Source of the DNA: Xylanibacter caecicola | Lineage (GTDB): Bacteria > Bacteroidota > Bacteroidia > Bacteroidales > Bacteroidaceae | Assembly: GCF_013166515.1 (NCBI RefSeq) | Contig: NZ_JABKKJ010000001.1 | Location: forward strand, 248,001 to 312,000 | Direction: 5' to 3' | Length of the DNA stretch: 64,000 nt | Shown here: positions 1-8,383 of the stretch, one piece after another | How the letters are laid out: each line of letters begins with the position of its first letter | Position numbering within the stretch: position 1 is the stretch's first letter | The notes under the pieces: model-generated | Databases searched by the model: none | Seen by the model: only the letters and a program-made list of their open reading frames with translations | Told to the model about the DNA's origin: nothing | Position numbers and translations under genes: made by a program

Positions 1-370
1 ATCCCGGGTGGCAGTCAAGGCACGACTTGCGGACATACGCCGGACCGAGGCCGTTGAATGGCGGCGTGTCTGTCGTTACGTTGCGCTCAAAGAACAGTTC
101 GCCACGGTTAAAGTGGTCCGTCAGTCCCATTTGCGTCACGGCGGGAGTCTCGTCCTCATAGCATCCCGCCGTTACGTTGCCGGTCGTTCCGAGTTCGCCT
201 CCGGGATACCATTCAGACGCTTCAAAGTTTCCCACAGCCTTGCCTATGAAGTTTACGTCGTCCGTATTGCCGGCACCGGGGTTGATGTTGTCGTCGTCTG
301 AACACGACAACAGCGACATGCCCAGCATGCCGCCTACAAGCAGAAGGCTTGTTCCTTTTCTTAAATTCAT
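1..370 (-). CDS. DUF1111 di-haem oxidoreductase lipoprotein, N-terminal part
   Basis: Only the first 123 codons lie in the window; the gene runs off the left edge. The ATG at 370 opens a signal sequence ending in a lipobox (LLSC, Cys about residue 22) followed by acidic residues, so an outer-membrane lipoprotein is expected. Residues about 114-119 read SCLDCH, a c-type haem site (CxxCH). N-terminal haem placement, length so far and the imelysin neighbour fit the DUF1111 'thiol oxidoreductase'/di-haem peroxidase-like family. It is last in a minus-strand series porin, imelysin, DUF1111, a set linked in Bacteroidota to periplasmic iron handling; the exact reaction is unknown. The second haem site and catalytic part cannot be seen. 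Confidence 0.75.
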   Translation of the reverse strand, partial: MNLRKGTSLLLVGGMLGMSLLSCSDDDNINPGAGNTDDVNFIGKAVGNFEASEWYPGGELGTTGNVTAGCYEDETPAVTQMGLTDHFNRGELFFERNVTTDTPPFNGLGPAYVRKSCLDCHPG

Positions 371-424
371 GTTTCCTTGGTTTATTTATATGTTCTTTTG
401 TCTGATAAGGAATATTAGCCATGA

Positions 425-571
425 GGGTGTGTCAAAATACTCATACAGCAACCTGTAGGGACATATTCTTGTATTTGTCCGCTTATAACAGATTGATTTT
501 CAGTATTTATTTGACGGACAAATACAAGAATATGTCCCTACAGGTTGGAAGAGTTGAATTTTGAAACACCC
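425..571. repeat. Nested palindromic element, copy 1
   Basis: A perfect 31-bp inverted repeat (451-481 and 515-545, arms reading GTAGGGACATATTCTTGTAT and onward to TTTGTCCG) encloses a 33-nt loop. Outer arms GGTGTGTCAAAAT (425-437) and ATTTTGAAACACC (559-571) extend the pairing with one mismatch. It lies between the imelysin and DUF1111 genes, inside a likely operon, so it would be transcribed as a long hairpin. A second copy with the same 33-nt loop length is near 18.75 kb. Confidence 0.85.
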
Positions 572-598
572 TGCAAATGACCGGTATGGATATCCGTG

Positions 599-1840
599 TC
601 AGTTTCTTGCAATCCACTGCGCAGCCTCGTTCAGCTTCTCGTCGAGGTCGCCGATGGCGTCCATTGCCGTCTTTACGTATGCCGCGTTGGGAGCGTCCAC
701 GAATGCCGTTCCGCTGTTGCGGCATGCCGTCAGTGCTGTCAGTGCGCCGTTAAGCCTTGCATTAAGCTCTGCGGCAATGTCAGGATTGTGCTGCGTAAGA
801 TATGCCATTACCGACTCGCGGTGCCACGTTGTGCCGTCGATGTTGCCGTAAAGGCTGTTCTTTATGCTGATGATATTGTCGTAGAAGTCGAGGAACGACT
901 TCTTGCTGTAAGGCGACTCTATGTAGTTTACGTCATCGCCGCGGTATGCCTGACCCATCTTCTGGTCTGACACTTCCTGCGCGATGTTGGCACATCCGGC
1001 GACGAGAATTGTCGTTGTCACATTGCGCCATGTGGTGTATGTGCTTCCCGCCTTGCCCGCATTGAGCATGTCTTCGCCGAAGCTGAGCCCGTTGCCGTTC
1101 ACCGTTGTGTTGAACTCACATTCCTCCACACGGTCTATGTGGCTTGCAGGTGCCTTGTCGCCCATCCACGAAACCTCGAGCTGGAAGCACTTGTCGCGCA
1201 GGTCTCCTGCCACGGCTGTGGCGAAGATTAGTTCCTGCTCTCCCGTCACCGTCCTGCCGGCAAAGGCGTTGTCGGTCTCGTTGCTGCGGAGCTCGGCAAG
1301 CGTGCGGTTGCGTCCGTCACGGAAGATGATGAACTCTATGCCGTGGAAGCCGAGCAGGCTCTCGCCGAGTCCGGTGCGTGCATACTCTATGCCGTCTTCT
1401 CCGTCAAGGGTGTTTACCTTCTCGCTGTTGCTCAGGTCTATGGCAAGCTGTGTCACGTTGAGAGGCCATGTGTCGATGTGGGGGTCGATGCCGAATGTCG
1501 TTGCCGGACCGAAGAGGAACGCTTCAGACTTCTCCCATGCGGCGCGCGCTGCGAGGAACGTCGTGCAGATATTGTCAATGTCATTCTGTGTAAGGGTGTT
1601 TGCCCTGAACTTTGACTTTGCCTCATCAAGCTGTTCGTAAAGCCTTTCGGTCTGCGAGGCAAGCTCGCCGTACGTAACGTATATCACGTCGTTTACGTAT
1701 CTGCCTGTAAGGGCGGACAGTTCGGAGTCCTTTGCGGAGAAGTCGTCGCCTCCGCCGTTGTCATCGCTGCACGATGATAGACTGAAAGTCAAGAGCACTC
1801 CCATCATGAGTGCCTTGGAAATACTGGATAGTTTTTTCAT
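599..1840 (-). CDS. Imelysin family lipoprotein
   Basis: A 413-residue secreted lipoprotein: MKKLSS start, hydrophobic stretch, lipobox LSSC followed by SDDN. Residues about 164-169 read GFHGIE, the GxHxxE signature of the imelysin/insulin-cleaving metalloprotease (ICMP/IrpA) fold, here followed by FIIFRDG. Family members are two-fold helical-bundle proteins of the periplasm or outer membrane tied to iron uptake; peptidase activity is disputed for many. The start at 1840 was preferred to an upstream in-frame ATG (1885) because it opens the signal peptide directly and the earlier one overlaps the porin gene. It follows the porin by 19 bases and precedes the DUF1111 gene. Confidence 0.88.
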   Translation of the reverse strand: MKKLSSISKALMMGVLLTFSLSSCSDDNGGGDDFSAKDSELSALTGRYVNDVIYVTYGELASQTERLYEQLDEAKSKFRANTLTQNDIDNICTTFLAARAAWEKSEAFLFGPATTFGIDPHIDTWPLNVTQLAIDLSNSEKVNTLDGEDGIEYARTGLGESLLGFHGIEFIIFRDGRNRTLAELRSNETDNAFAGRTVTGEQELIFATAVAGDLRDKCFQLEVSWMGDKAPASHIDRVEECEFNTTVNGNGLSFGEDMLNAGKAGSTYTTWRNVTTTILVAGCANIAQEVSDQKMGQAYRGDDVNYIESPYSKKSFLDFYDNIISIKNSLYGNIDGTTWHRESVMAYLTQHNPDIAAELNARLNGALTALTACRNSGTAFVDAPNAAYVKTAMDAIGDLDEKLNEAAQWIARN

Positions 1841-1859
1841 TGTCTGTATATTAATTTGT

Positions 1860-3167
1860 TTATAAGAAAAATCCTTCGTATGCAACGCCTATCGATACCG
1901 ACGGCTCATTGTTGTATCCGCTTTTGAGGAAACGGTGCGAGTATTCCGCCTTAACGGCTACCTGCGGCAGCGGATAATAGTTCAGTCCGGCTGCTATTCT
2001 CTTCTTCGCAGTGTACGAATAGTCCGCCTGTACCTTGTCGGGGATGTATGAGTTGTAATACTCAAAGCGGCCGAAAGCATACAGCTTCTGGTTGTCGGCG
2101 TTCAATCCGGGTATCTGTGAGAAGATGTCATATCCTGCCTCTATGCCTGCGGCGACGGCATTCTTGCCTACCGGCGTGCTGCTGTACGGGGCGTCGTTGG
2201 ACGTGATGTTGCGTTTCAGGTTGCTTATCGTCATGGCATCGCCCACATATCCGTAGTCTGCATTGCCGCGTACAATCCAGTTGTAACGGTTGAATGTGAA
2301 GTCAACGGCACCTATAGCAACTTTTCCCTTGATGTGTCCGTAGGTGTTCTCCATGTCATGCGGGAACGTGTTGTGCATCGCTTCGCCGTAGTATCCGCTC
2401 AGTCCTATGCGCAAGCCGGGTATTGTGTAGTTGTCTATGCGTGCCGCAAAGCCGTATTTGTTGGCTACCTTATATTCGAATACCGACTTCGGACCGTTGT
2501 GTATCCAGCCGTCACGGTCGAACATAAAGGCATCCAGTCCGGCAAGAACCTGAAGCTCGTAGCGGAAGTCGCCGTACCGTCCCCAGAAGCTGATGCCCGT
2601 GTCGTGCCATGTTGACGGCAGGATGGTGTTTTCTCCCTCGGGGCGGTAGACGGTGAAATAGTGCAGCGGTTCGTGGTGGGCATTGTTAAGACCTACGGGC
2701 ACGACGATGTGACCCATGCGCACATTAGCCCAGCGGGCGAACGACTTCTGTATCCAGAACTGCTCCAGCTCGACCTCTCCACCTTTCTCCGTTTCCTGTT
2801 CCCATTCGGCAGCTTCGTCGAACTCACGCTCCACGGCACCGCCCATACCGCCGTGTTCAAACTCTATCTCGGTTCCCATTGTCCAGCCTTTGCCGAAGTC
2901 GTAGCTGATATATATCACTGCGTGCGGTATGTCAAAACGCCCGTGGGCAGGGTCGTCCTTATACTGGTTGGGGCGTGAGTAACGGTATACGTTGTCGCTG
3001 TAGAAGTTGCGTGACAGAGCCACCTCGCCGTAGCCTCCTATGCTCAGGCGGTTTCCCTTGGCATGTTGCATCACACTGTCCGCTGCCGACACTTGCGCAC
3101 GGGCTGTTCCTGTGGCTGTGGAATACACTGCCGCGCACATCATTAATGATATCAGATTTCTTTTCAT
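1860..3167 (-). CDS. Porin-like outer-membrane beta-barrel protein
   Basis: About 435 residues with a cleavable signal peptide (start MKRNLI, cleavage near TARAQ) and then alternating aromatic/polar strands typical of 16-18-stranded porins, ending in a C-terminal phenylalanine-rich strand (YEGFFL). It resembles the porins found beside imelysin and DUF1111 genes in Bacteroidota. As first gene of the operon it likely provides the outer-membrane channel for the periplasmic proteins encoded downstream; the solute is not known. The start at 3167 was chosen over an ATG at 3224 because a good promoter (3194-3224) covers the earlier ATG. Confidence 0.8.
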   Translation of the reverse strand: MKRNLISLMMCAAVYSTATGTARAQVSAADSVMQHAKGNRLSIGGYGEVALSRNFYSDNVYRYSRPNQYKDDPAHGRFDIPHAVIYISYDFGKGWTMGTEIEFEHGGMGGAVEREFDEAAEWEQETEKGGEVELEQFWIQKSFARWANVRMGHIVVPVGLNNAHHEPLHYFTVYRPEGENTILPSTWHDTGISFWGRYGDFRYELQVLAGLDAFMFDRDGWIHNGPKSVFEYKVANKYGFAARIDNYTIPGLRIGLSGYYGEAMHNTFPHDMENTYGHIKGKVAIGAVDFTFNRYNWIVRGNADYGYVGDAMTISNLKRNITSNDAPYSSTPVGKNAVAAGIEAGYDIFSQIPGLNADNQKLYAFGRFEYYNSYIPDKVQADYSYTAKKRIAAGLNYYPLPQVAVKAEYSHRFLKSGYNNEPSVSIGVAYEGFFL

Positions 3168-3193
3168 TTCATTGCAGTTTTTGTTTTCGCATG

Positions 3194-3224
3194 CAAAAGT
3201 ATTGTAATAATTAAATGTGTACAA
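3194..3224 (-). promoter_or_regulatory. Bacteroidota-type promoter of the porin operon
   Basis: On the minus strand TTG (3224-3222) is followed after 20 bases by TACTTTTG (3201-3194), matching the -33 TTG / -7 TAnnTTTG pattern of the Bacteroidota housekeeping sigma factor. The predicted leader to the ATG at 3167 is about 20 bases. Confidence 0.65.
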
Positions 3225-3461
3225 TACTTAAAAATCGGTAAAAAGCGATAACAAAAACTGCAACTTTCCTGTAATTATATTAGGGTATCGGGACGTGCCG
3301 CTGCAGGTCTCCGGGATTGTCTTATGCGTCTGTTGCGTGTGGAAATGCCATTATGATACCGATTGTTCGGTATTATGTGTATGGCAATTAATAGGTATGG
3401 TGCCAGCCGTTGTTTTCTTTTGGATATGACATCCTGCATTCAAAAAAGCGGAGAAAAACGG

Positions 3462-3953
3462 TCAGACATCGTCATAAATCCGCTTTATCAGTCCCCGGCA
3501 TCCGTCTTCAATAAGGTCAAGAGCTGTCTCAAAATCGCGCTCCGTGCCATAATACGGGTCGGGAACGGTGGTGTAATGGCTGTTACCAGTAAAAAAATCT
3601 GCCATGCAGACAATCTTCCTGCGTTCGCCGTCGTTACGTGCAAGCGGGCGCAACGCCCTCACATTGTCGTTGTCCATTGCCACGATGAGGTCGAAACGGC
3701 TGAAGTCCTCACGGCATATCTGCCGTGCATGGCTGTTGAAACAGTATCCGCGGCAGGCTCCGCACCTGCGCATGCGTATGTCGGGCAGCTCTCCGGCGTG
3801 CCATGCCCCTATGCCGGCGGAACCGATGATAAAATCCTCTTCTGCATCAACATCGCAGAGCATCTTCTTCATAACGCCCTCGGCGGCTGGCGAGCGGCAG
3901 ATGTTTCCGAGGCATACAAAGAGTATTTTCCTTATGTCCTTGCCGTTCTTCAT
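3462..3953 (-). CDS. Low-molecular-weight protein tyrosine phosphatase
   Basis: 163 residues, the usual size for the family. The phosphate-binding loop CLGNICRS is at residues 14-21 (nucleophile Cys14, Arg20), and the general-acid motif DPYYG is at 132-136 (Asp132). It is a cytosolic cysteine phosphatase; relatives act on tyrosine-phosphorylated polysaccharide co-polymerases or have other regulatory roles. Its ATG overlaps the stop of the upstream acetyltransferase by four bases (ATGA), so the two are translationally coupled. The acetyltransferase partner hints at surface polysaccharide metabolism, but no capsule locus is visible. Confidence 0.93.
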   Translation of the reverse strand: MKNGKDIRKILFVCLGNICRSPAAEGVMKKMLCDVDAEEDFIIGSAGIGAWHAGELPDIRMRRCGACRGYCFNSHARQICREDFSRFDLIVAMDNDNVRALRPLARNDGERRKIVCMADFFTGNSHYTTVPDPYYGTERDFETALDLIEDGCRGLIKRIYDDV

Positions 3954-4507
3954 TGTCCGAGCCTCCTTTTAATTACGGCAGGATTGCCTGCTGCAAGCGA
4001 GTCGTCGGGTATGTCGCGTATGACAACGCTGCCCGCCGCCACCACACATCTGCTGCCTATGGTAACTCCCGGGCATATCGTCACGCTGCCGCCAATCCAT
4101 GTGTCGTCGCCTATGGTTACGGGATATGCCGTCTCCTTCGGCTCGCGCCGCCCCATATAGTCTACGGGATGCTGTGGGGTGTAGATGCGGCACGAGGGAC
4201 CAATCTTCACATTTCGCCCTATGCGTATCATGCCGCCGTCGAGGAATATGCCGCCGTAGTTTATAAAGGTATTCTCGCCTATGACTATGCCATGACCGTG
4301 GTCGCACCTGAACGGCGGGGCGACAGTGCTGTTCTTGGGTATTCCCGGTATGAGCCGTTCTATGGTATCGCGATAGTCCCCGTCTGTTGTTGTAAGCAGA
4401 CTGAGCCTGGCGCAGAGCTTGTTTGCACGTTCCACGCTTGCCAATACTTCGCTGTCGGAGAAGTCGTAAAGCTCCTGACTACGCATCTTTTCAAATTCTG
4501 TCTTCAT
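3950..4507 (-). CDS. Maltose/galactoside O-acetyltransferase-like hexapeptide enzyme
   Basis: 185 residues of the LacA/Maa/NodL sugar O-acetyltransferase family. An N-terminal cap helix region (residues 1-60) precedes left-handed beta-helix hexapeptide repeats (TFINYGG, VKIGPSCRIYTPQHPVD, DDTWIGGSVTICPGVTIG, SVVIRDIPDDSLAAGNPA). The catalytic histidine expected in this family is in TPQHP. It transfers acetyl from acetyl-CoA to a hydroxyl on a sugar; the natural acceptor cannot be told. First gene of a pair with the tyrosine phosphatase, four-base overlap. Confidence 0.9.
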   Translation of the reverse strand: MKTEFEKMRSQELYDFSDSEVLASVERANKLCARLSLLTTTDGDYRDTIERLIPGIPKNSTVAPPFRCDHGHGIVIGENTFINYGGIFLDGGMIRIGRNVKIGPSCRIYTPQHPVDYMGRREPKETAYPVTIGDDTWIGGSVTICPGVTIGSRCVVAAGSVVIRDIPDDSLAAGNPAVIKRRLGQ

Positions 4508-4563
4508 TGTTTTGAGGTTTTAAGATGTGTGGTTATAGGGTTCTGATATTGAATATTGTAATG

Positions 4564-4695
4564 TACTGACATTCAAAATGTTACCTGACGCTTTCCAGAA
4601 TGCCGTCTTTTGGCTTCCAAAACATGGCATTTCAGACGCCAAGAGGTGGCGTTTCAGACTGCAAAATGCCGTCTTTTGCAACAATCCTGCCCGGA
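4564..4695. repeat. 22-bp periodic dyad array, array 1
   Basis: Six units begin at 4564, 4586, 4608, 4630, 4652 and 4674, exactly 22 bases apart. Offsets 10-21 read CAAAATG.., CAGAATGCCGTC, CCAAAACATGGCA-like and GCAAAATGCCGTC; the 4608 unit holds a clean dyad TTTTGGCTTCCAAAA. Seven-base linkers are TGCCGTC or its near reverse complement CATGGCA. The array enters the 3' end of the serine-acetyltransferase-like gene and supplies its last codons and stop. The same pattern recurs near 18.9, 26.9 and 37.3 kb. Confidence 0.7.
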
Positions 4696-5219
4696 TTGCC
4701 CACCACCGTACATCCGTCGGGCACGTCGCAGAACACCACTGCTCCGGCTCCGATGGTAGCGTTGTCGCCTATCTTCACGCCGCCGAAGACGGTGGCACCT
4801 GTATAAATCTTCACGTTGTTGCCAATGGTTGGGCGTCCGCCCTTGCCGTTGCCCAGTGTCACGAGGTGCAGGCAGTAGAAGTTGTCGCCTATGGCTTCGG
4901 CATTCAAATAGGTGGAGTAGGCGTGTTCGAAGTGGCATCCTGAGCCTATGTGCGGGCACCAGATGTGGAGCGAGCCGTCTTCAGGCAGCATCCATTTTAT
5001 GAACACCGAGCGGTATTCGCCCAGCCTGTAATAGAATAGGTTGCGGAACGACTTCTGCCGTGTGCATACCTTTATGAAGGTGAGCACTCCTCCGCTGCCC
5101 TCCCCGTATCGGGCAAGGTCGGCGTCGAAAGTGTGCCTGCGTGACATGTAAAACAGTATGTGGGGTATCATCCGCAGTGCCGATGCCGACAGAAGGGCGC
5201 ATTGTGTGTATCTGTTCAT
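4632..5219 (-). CDS. Serine O-acetyltransferase-like hexapeptide protein
   Basis: 195 residues. The middle and C-terminal parts (about 85-180) are left-handed beta-helix repeats ([63 protein letters not shown]) as in CysE and polysaccharide acyltransferases. The N-terminal half carries FYYRLG as in capsule-type serine acetyltransferase homologues, so the substrate may be a sugar rather than serine. The last 15 codons ([14 protein letters not shown]) are built from the 22-bp array. A TATCTTTG box on the minus strand ends three bases before the ATG, so the message may be leaderless or start at an internal ATG (residue 17). Confidence 0.75.
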   Translation of the reverse strand: MNRYTQCALLSASALRMIPHILFYMSRRHTFDADLARYGEGSGGVLTFIKVCTRQKSFRNLFYYRLGEYRSVFIKWMLPEDGSLHIWCPHIGSGCHFEHAYSTYLNAEAIGDNFYCLHLVTLGNGKGGRPTIGNNVKIYTGATVFGGVKIGDNATIGAGAVVFCDVPDGCTVVGNPGRIVAKDGILQSETPPLGV

Positions 5220-5222
5220 GGT

Positions 5223-5230
5223 GCAAAGAT
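5223..5230 (-). promoter_or_regulatory. TATCTTTG -7 box abutting the acetyltransferase start
   Basis: Minus-strand TATCTTTG lies three bases before the ATG at 5219. No TTG is seen about 20 bases upstream because that position is occupied by the TTAAGAATT repeat array. If used, the transcript would be leaderless or begin inside the annotated gene. Confidence 0.35.
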
Positions 5231-5237
5231 ACGGAGA

Positions 5238-5467
5238 AATTAAGAATTAAGAGTTAAGAATTAAGAATTAAGAGGGGCGGGGAATTAAGAAAATATGCCT
5301 TGGTGGTTGTATAAGTCTTATAGGTCTTATAAGTCCTATAGGTCCTATAGATGCCCGCCCAAAGCATATTTTCTTAATTCTTAACTCTTAATTCTTAATT
5401 TCTATGCTCTTAATTCTTAATTCCCCGCCCATCTTAGTTCTTAATTCTTAACTCTTAATTCGTAATT
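5238..5467. repeat. Composite 7-bp/9-bp repeat element with inverted arms
   Basis: Outer parts are 7-bp arrays (TTAAGAA / TTAAGAG) in opposite orientations; the centre is a 9-bp array (TATAAGTCT, TATAGGTCT, TATAAGTCC, TATAGGTCC). Arms GAATTAAGAAAATATGCC and AAGCATATTTTCTTAATTC pair, as do GGGGCGGGGAATTAAG and CTTAATTCCCCGCCC. The element fills the gap between the acetyltransferase and the Dma-like gene and supplies the end (RITN stop) of the latter. Related elements are at 15.2, 17.0 and 21.5 kb. Confidence 0.85.
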
Positions 5468-6732
5468 CTTACCCTCACTCCCGCCTTTACGCTGAAGTTC
5501 AGCGGCTTGTCTTTATATATTGTCTCCATGCTGCTGCCGTTGTCAGGATACCAGTTGATGCCCGGTTCGGCATAGATGCTTATGGAGGGGGAGAGGTTGT
5601 ATTGTATGCCTGCCGCGGCACCTGCGGACAGTTGCAGACGGTTTTCTTTCGTGGCGGTGCTCTCTGCAGACGTTACCATGCCGTTCGTTACGGTCTCCGT
5701 GTCGTCCTTTCCCGACACGCACTTCTGTATCTCGCCGCCTGCCGACACGTATGCTTCGAGATGCCTGCCGCGCCATGCGGTGTAAGAAATGTTGAGCGGT
5801 ATGCCGATATAATGCAGCCTGCGGCGTGTCTTTCTAAGTGTTTTCCCGTTACCGGATATTATCTCAGACCTCAGCAGAGTGTACGTCAGTCCGCTCTCTA
5901 TGCCTGTTCTGCTGCCCGTGTCGTAGCGGATGGACACGCCGGCACGTATGGGAAAATGATGCTTTGTGCTCTGTATGTCCGTATATTGCTTTGTGTACAG
6001 TATGCTCAGCATGTCCTGCTGTATGCCCTCGGCGTTGCCTCCGGGCGCGGATGACGTTGGCGATGAGAAGAGCAGGGGAGTGCCCTGTGCCGCCGTGCGC
6101 TGTGTGGACACTGTGCTGTTCTGTGCATACAGGGAAAGCGATATGCGCCCGCCGCCATTGCCTGCGTGCTCCGGCATAGTGCCGTATGTCGCCGTTTGCC
6201 TGTTGTCCTTGCCCTTGCCGATGGTGCTTGAGCCGCTTTTATTGTTGCTGCCCCTGTGCTCAGTTGGTTCTTGGGTGTCCGTATGCTGTCCCGTAATTGT
6301 GCCCGCGGCGTCTGTCGTAGCATTCTCCGGTGTCCATGTCTCAGGCTCTTTTGTGGAAGCGGCGTGTGTGTTCTCGTCAGCGACAGCCGCCAGTAAACCA
6401 GCCTCATGTGCCACCGCTGTGCCTTTTGCGCCGTTTCCGCTGCCGCCACCAAGACTGTTTCTTCCCGTCACGACATCTGTCTCCGCCTTTTTTACGCCGG
6501 ACATGCTGCCGCCCGTTATCAGCATATATCCTGTCACCACTGCCGCAGCCGCAGCCATGACGGCTGCCACGGTGCGCCGTAATACTGCTGCCGCCCGGCT
6601 TTTTCGTTGCGGTGTGCCTGCCGTCATACGGCTTGAGAGAGCGGACTCGATGTCTTCCCACAATCCCTCGGGCACGCTCTCCTCATATCCCGAGAGCCTG
6701 TCCCTAAGCCTGTCTGTCCATTCTTCTTTCAT
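5455..6732 (-). CDS. Dma-like dual membrane-spanning anti-sigma factor with outer-membrane barrel
   Basis: 425 residues in a distinctive order: a cytoplasmic head of about 48 residues (EEWTDRLRDRLSGYEESVPE.., similar to short anti-sigma heads), one inner-membrane helix (about 51-73, rich in Ala/Val), a low-complexity Ser/Thr/Gly/Asn linker to about residue 215 long enough to cross the periplasm, and a C-terminal porin-like beta-barrel domain (about 240-425). This matches the Dma family described in Bacteroides thetaiotaomicron, which controls a partner ECF sigma factor and vesiculation. It overlaps the upstream sigma-factor gene by 29 bases. The architecture is visible; anti-sigma function is inferred from context and family. 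Confidence 0.75.
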   Translation of the reverse strand: MKEEWTDRLRDRLSGYEESVPEGLWEDIESALSSRMTAGTPQRKSRAAAVLRRTVAAVMAAAAAVVTGYMLITGGSMSGVKKAETDVVTGRNSLGGGSGNGAKGTAVAHEAGLLAAVADENTHAASTKEPETWTPENATTDAAGTITGQHTDTQEPTEHRGSNNKSGSSTIGKGKDNRQTATYGTMPEHAGNGGGRISLSLYAQNSTVSTQRTAAQGTPLLFSSPTSSAPGGNAEGIQQDMLSILYTKQYTDIQSTKHHFPIRAGVSIRYDTGSRTGIESGLTYTLLRSEIISGNGKTLRKTRRRLHYIGIPLNISYTAWRGRHLEAYVSAGGEIQKCVSGKDDTETVTNGMVTSAESTATKENRLQLSAGAAAGIQYNLSPSISIYAEPGINWYPDNGSSMETIYKDKPLNFSVKAGVRVRITN

Positions 6733-7300
6733 AAACCGTATGTCTTGATGATTGATATTCCTTGATTTTCCTTGCCAATATGCTCTTTGCCCTGTGAAAC
6801 TGTGATGCCGACGAGCTTTCTTTTATGCCCAGCATTGCCGCTATCTCCTTGTGGCTCATTCCTTCGAAGACGTAGAGGTTGAGCACCGTGCGGTAGCCCT
6901 CGGGCAGCTGTCTTATCATCTCGTGCAGCCTGTCGGGCGGTATGTCGTCGGTCTCCGGAGGCTCTTCGCTCTCCATGGACATGGCGCTGCTCTCGTCGTC
7001 GACAATGAGCAGCCGTGCGTTGTTGCGGAGAAAGTCGATGGATTCGTTGGCGACAATGCGTGCCATCCAGCTGCGCAGAGAGCCTTCGCCACGTGGGGTG
7101 AACCTGCCTATGGACATTATTATCTTTATGAAACTGTCGTGCAGGATGTCCATTACGTCGTCGTCGGTTGTGACGTAGCGCGAACAAACGGCTTTGAGAT
7201 ACCCTATGTGACGAAGGTAAAGAACCTTCATCGCATGGGTATCTCCCTGTCTTATAAGTCCGGGCAGGTCCTGCCCGCTTATTTCTCCGTGTTCCTGCAT
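6704..7300 (-). CDS. ECF RNA polymerase sigma factor
   Basis: 198 residues with both sigma-70 ECF domains: region 2 (about 25-95; DDDVMDILHDSFIKIIMS) and region 4 (about 130-185; LPEGYRTVLNLYVFEGMSHKE.. helix-turn-helix, IAAMLGIKESSSASQFHRAK). It would redirect RNA polymerase to envelope-related genes. The downstream gene overlaps its 3' end and encodes the likely membrane-anchored anti-sigma partner; a NigD-like lipoprotein gene ends 36 bases upstream. The trio matches the sigma/Dma/NigD relationship reported in B. theta, so nigD may be both neighbour and target. Confidence 0.92.
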   Translation of the reverse strand: MQEHGEISGQDLPGLIRQGDTHAMKVLYLRHIGYLKAVCSRYVTTDDDVMDILHDSFIKIIMSIGRFTPRGEGSLRSWMARIVANESIDFLRNNARLLIVDDESSAMSMESEEPPETDDIPPDRLHEMIRQLPEGYRTVLNLYVFEGMSHKEIAAMLGIKESSSASQFHRAKSILARKIKEYQSSRHTVYERRMDRQA

Positions 7301-7336
7301 TGCCTTTGTAAGGGCGTTATGTGTCTTCTTCCGTGC

Positions 7337-8038
7337 TTATTCTTCAGGTTGCGTGCCGCGGCTGCGGTAGTCAAACTCGTGTGTCTTTGTGCCTGCGGGC
7401 GACTTCCATTTCACTTTCAGCTTCACCGTCTTGCCGCCGGTGTCGGGCAGGTCCTTGAGGTTAAACGCCACGACGGCATCGCGCGACGGTCCGTATATGT
7501 CCCCGCGTGCATCGTGTCTCAGTTCAACCTCGTACGGATTTTCGCCGTTGGTGTTTCTGAGCATGTTTATATAGTGAGCCTTGCTGCTGTTTCCCCATGG
7601 TGCCCGTATGCGCAGGGTGATAAATCCGTCCTCTACGACGGTGGTCCAGTCGCGCACGATGTCTATGGGGTCGTTACCGTATGCCTCGTCGTTGCCTGTG
7701 CCGAGGTCGGGAGCCGTGAACTTCGTCAGCACGCTGTCAAGATACTGAACGTATGCCGCCTTGGTGTATCCGTTACTGTCGTCATCGGTGAACCTTATGG
7801 ATGCAAATGCCCTGACCTCGTCGAGATAGTACGGAGACTTCTTCATGTTGACGGGCAGCAGCGTGGTCTTGTCGTCCAGCTGCAGGTATACGCCGCCGTC
7901 AGCTGTTTTCTTAACCGTTACCATTGCGTTGGGATACGCGCCGGTGTAGATGTATTCATTGTCGTTGTCGCACGACTGCAATGCCGTCATGGCAAGTGCG
8001 GCGGTGAAAATTACTGCAATAGTCTTTAGTCCTTTCAT
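7337..8038 (-). CDS. NigD-like lipoprotein
   Basis: 233 residues: signal peptide with lipobox LQSC (Cys about 23), then DNDNEYIYTGAYPNAMVTVK, QLDDKTTLLPVN and EVRAFASIRF, features of the NigD N-terminal domain, followed by a beta-sandwich C-terminal half. NigD proteins are widespread Bacteroidota outer-membrane lipoproteins of unknown mechanism; in B. theta one (NigD1) controls outer-membrane vesicle formation under a Dma/sigma pair. Here it sits directly upstream of such a pair and may be co-transcribed with it. Confidence 0.8.
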   Translation of the reverse strand: MKGLKTIAVIFTAALAMTALQSCDNDNEYIYTGAYPNAMVTVKKTADGGVYLQLDDKTTLLPVNMKKSPYYLDEVRAFASIRFTDDDSNGYTKAAYVQYLDSVLTKFTAPDLGTGNDEAYGNDPIDIVRDWTTVVEDGFITLRIRAPWGNSSKAHYINMLRNTNGENPYEVELRHDARGDIYGPSRDAVVAFNLKDLPDTGGKTVKLKVKWKSPAGTKTHEFDYRSRGTQPEE

Positions 8039-8383
8039 AATCTTTCTCCTTCTTTCTTATTGTTTCTTTCATTTATTTATATCTCCTGCCGTTGTCCTGT
8101 ATGTTATCAACGGCATCTACAAATGTAACCCCTTTTGCCATAAACCTTGCATGCAAATAACGAAAAAATGCTTAAATGACCCTCCGGTTATGATTTATTG
8201 GCAAACGGGAACTCATTTTTATATCTTGGTAATGGATGAGGTTCCGATAAAAAAGATACTGATTTTTATCCCCAGCTCACGTGCTTTTATATATTCACGT
8301 AGCAAGGACGGGACACAGGATGCTAATTCCTTATAATATATAAGGTGTGGCTCTTATATGAAAAGTCAGTGTTGTGGGAACTT
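8039..8383. other. Intergenic region between fic and nigD
   Basis: 345 bases without a credible gene. A minus-strand TACATTTG (8127-8120) is a possible -7 box for nigD, but a TTTG at 8157-8154 is 26 bases away, longer than usual. A CCTTATAATATATAAGG palindrome (about 8330-8346) lies near the 3' end of fic. I see no clear terminator. Confidence 0.4.
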
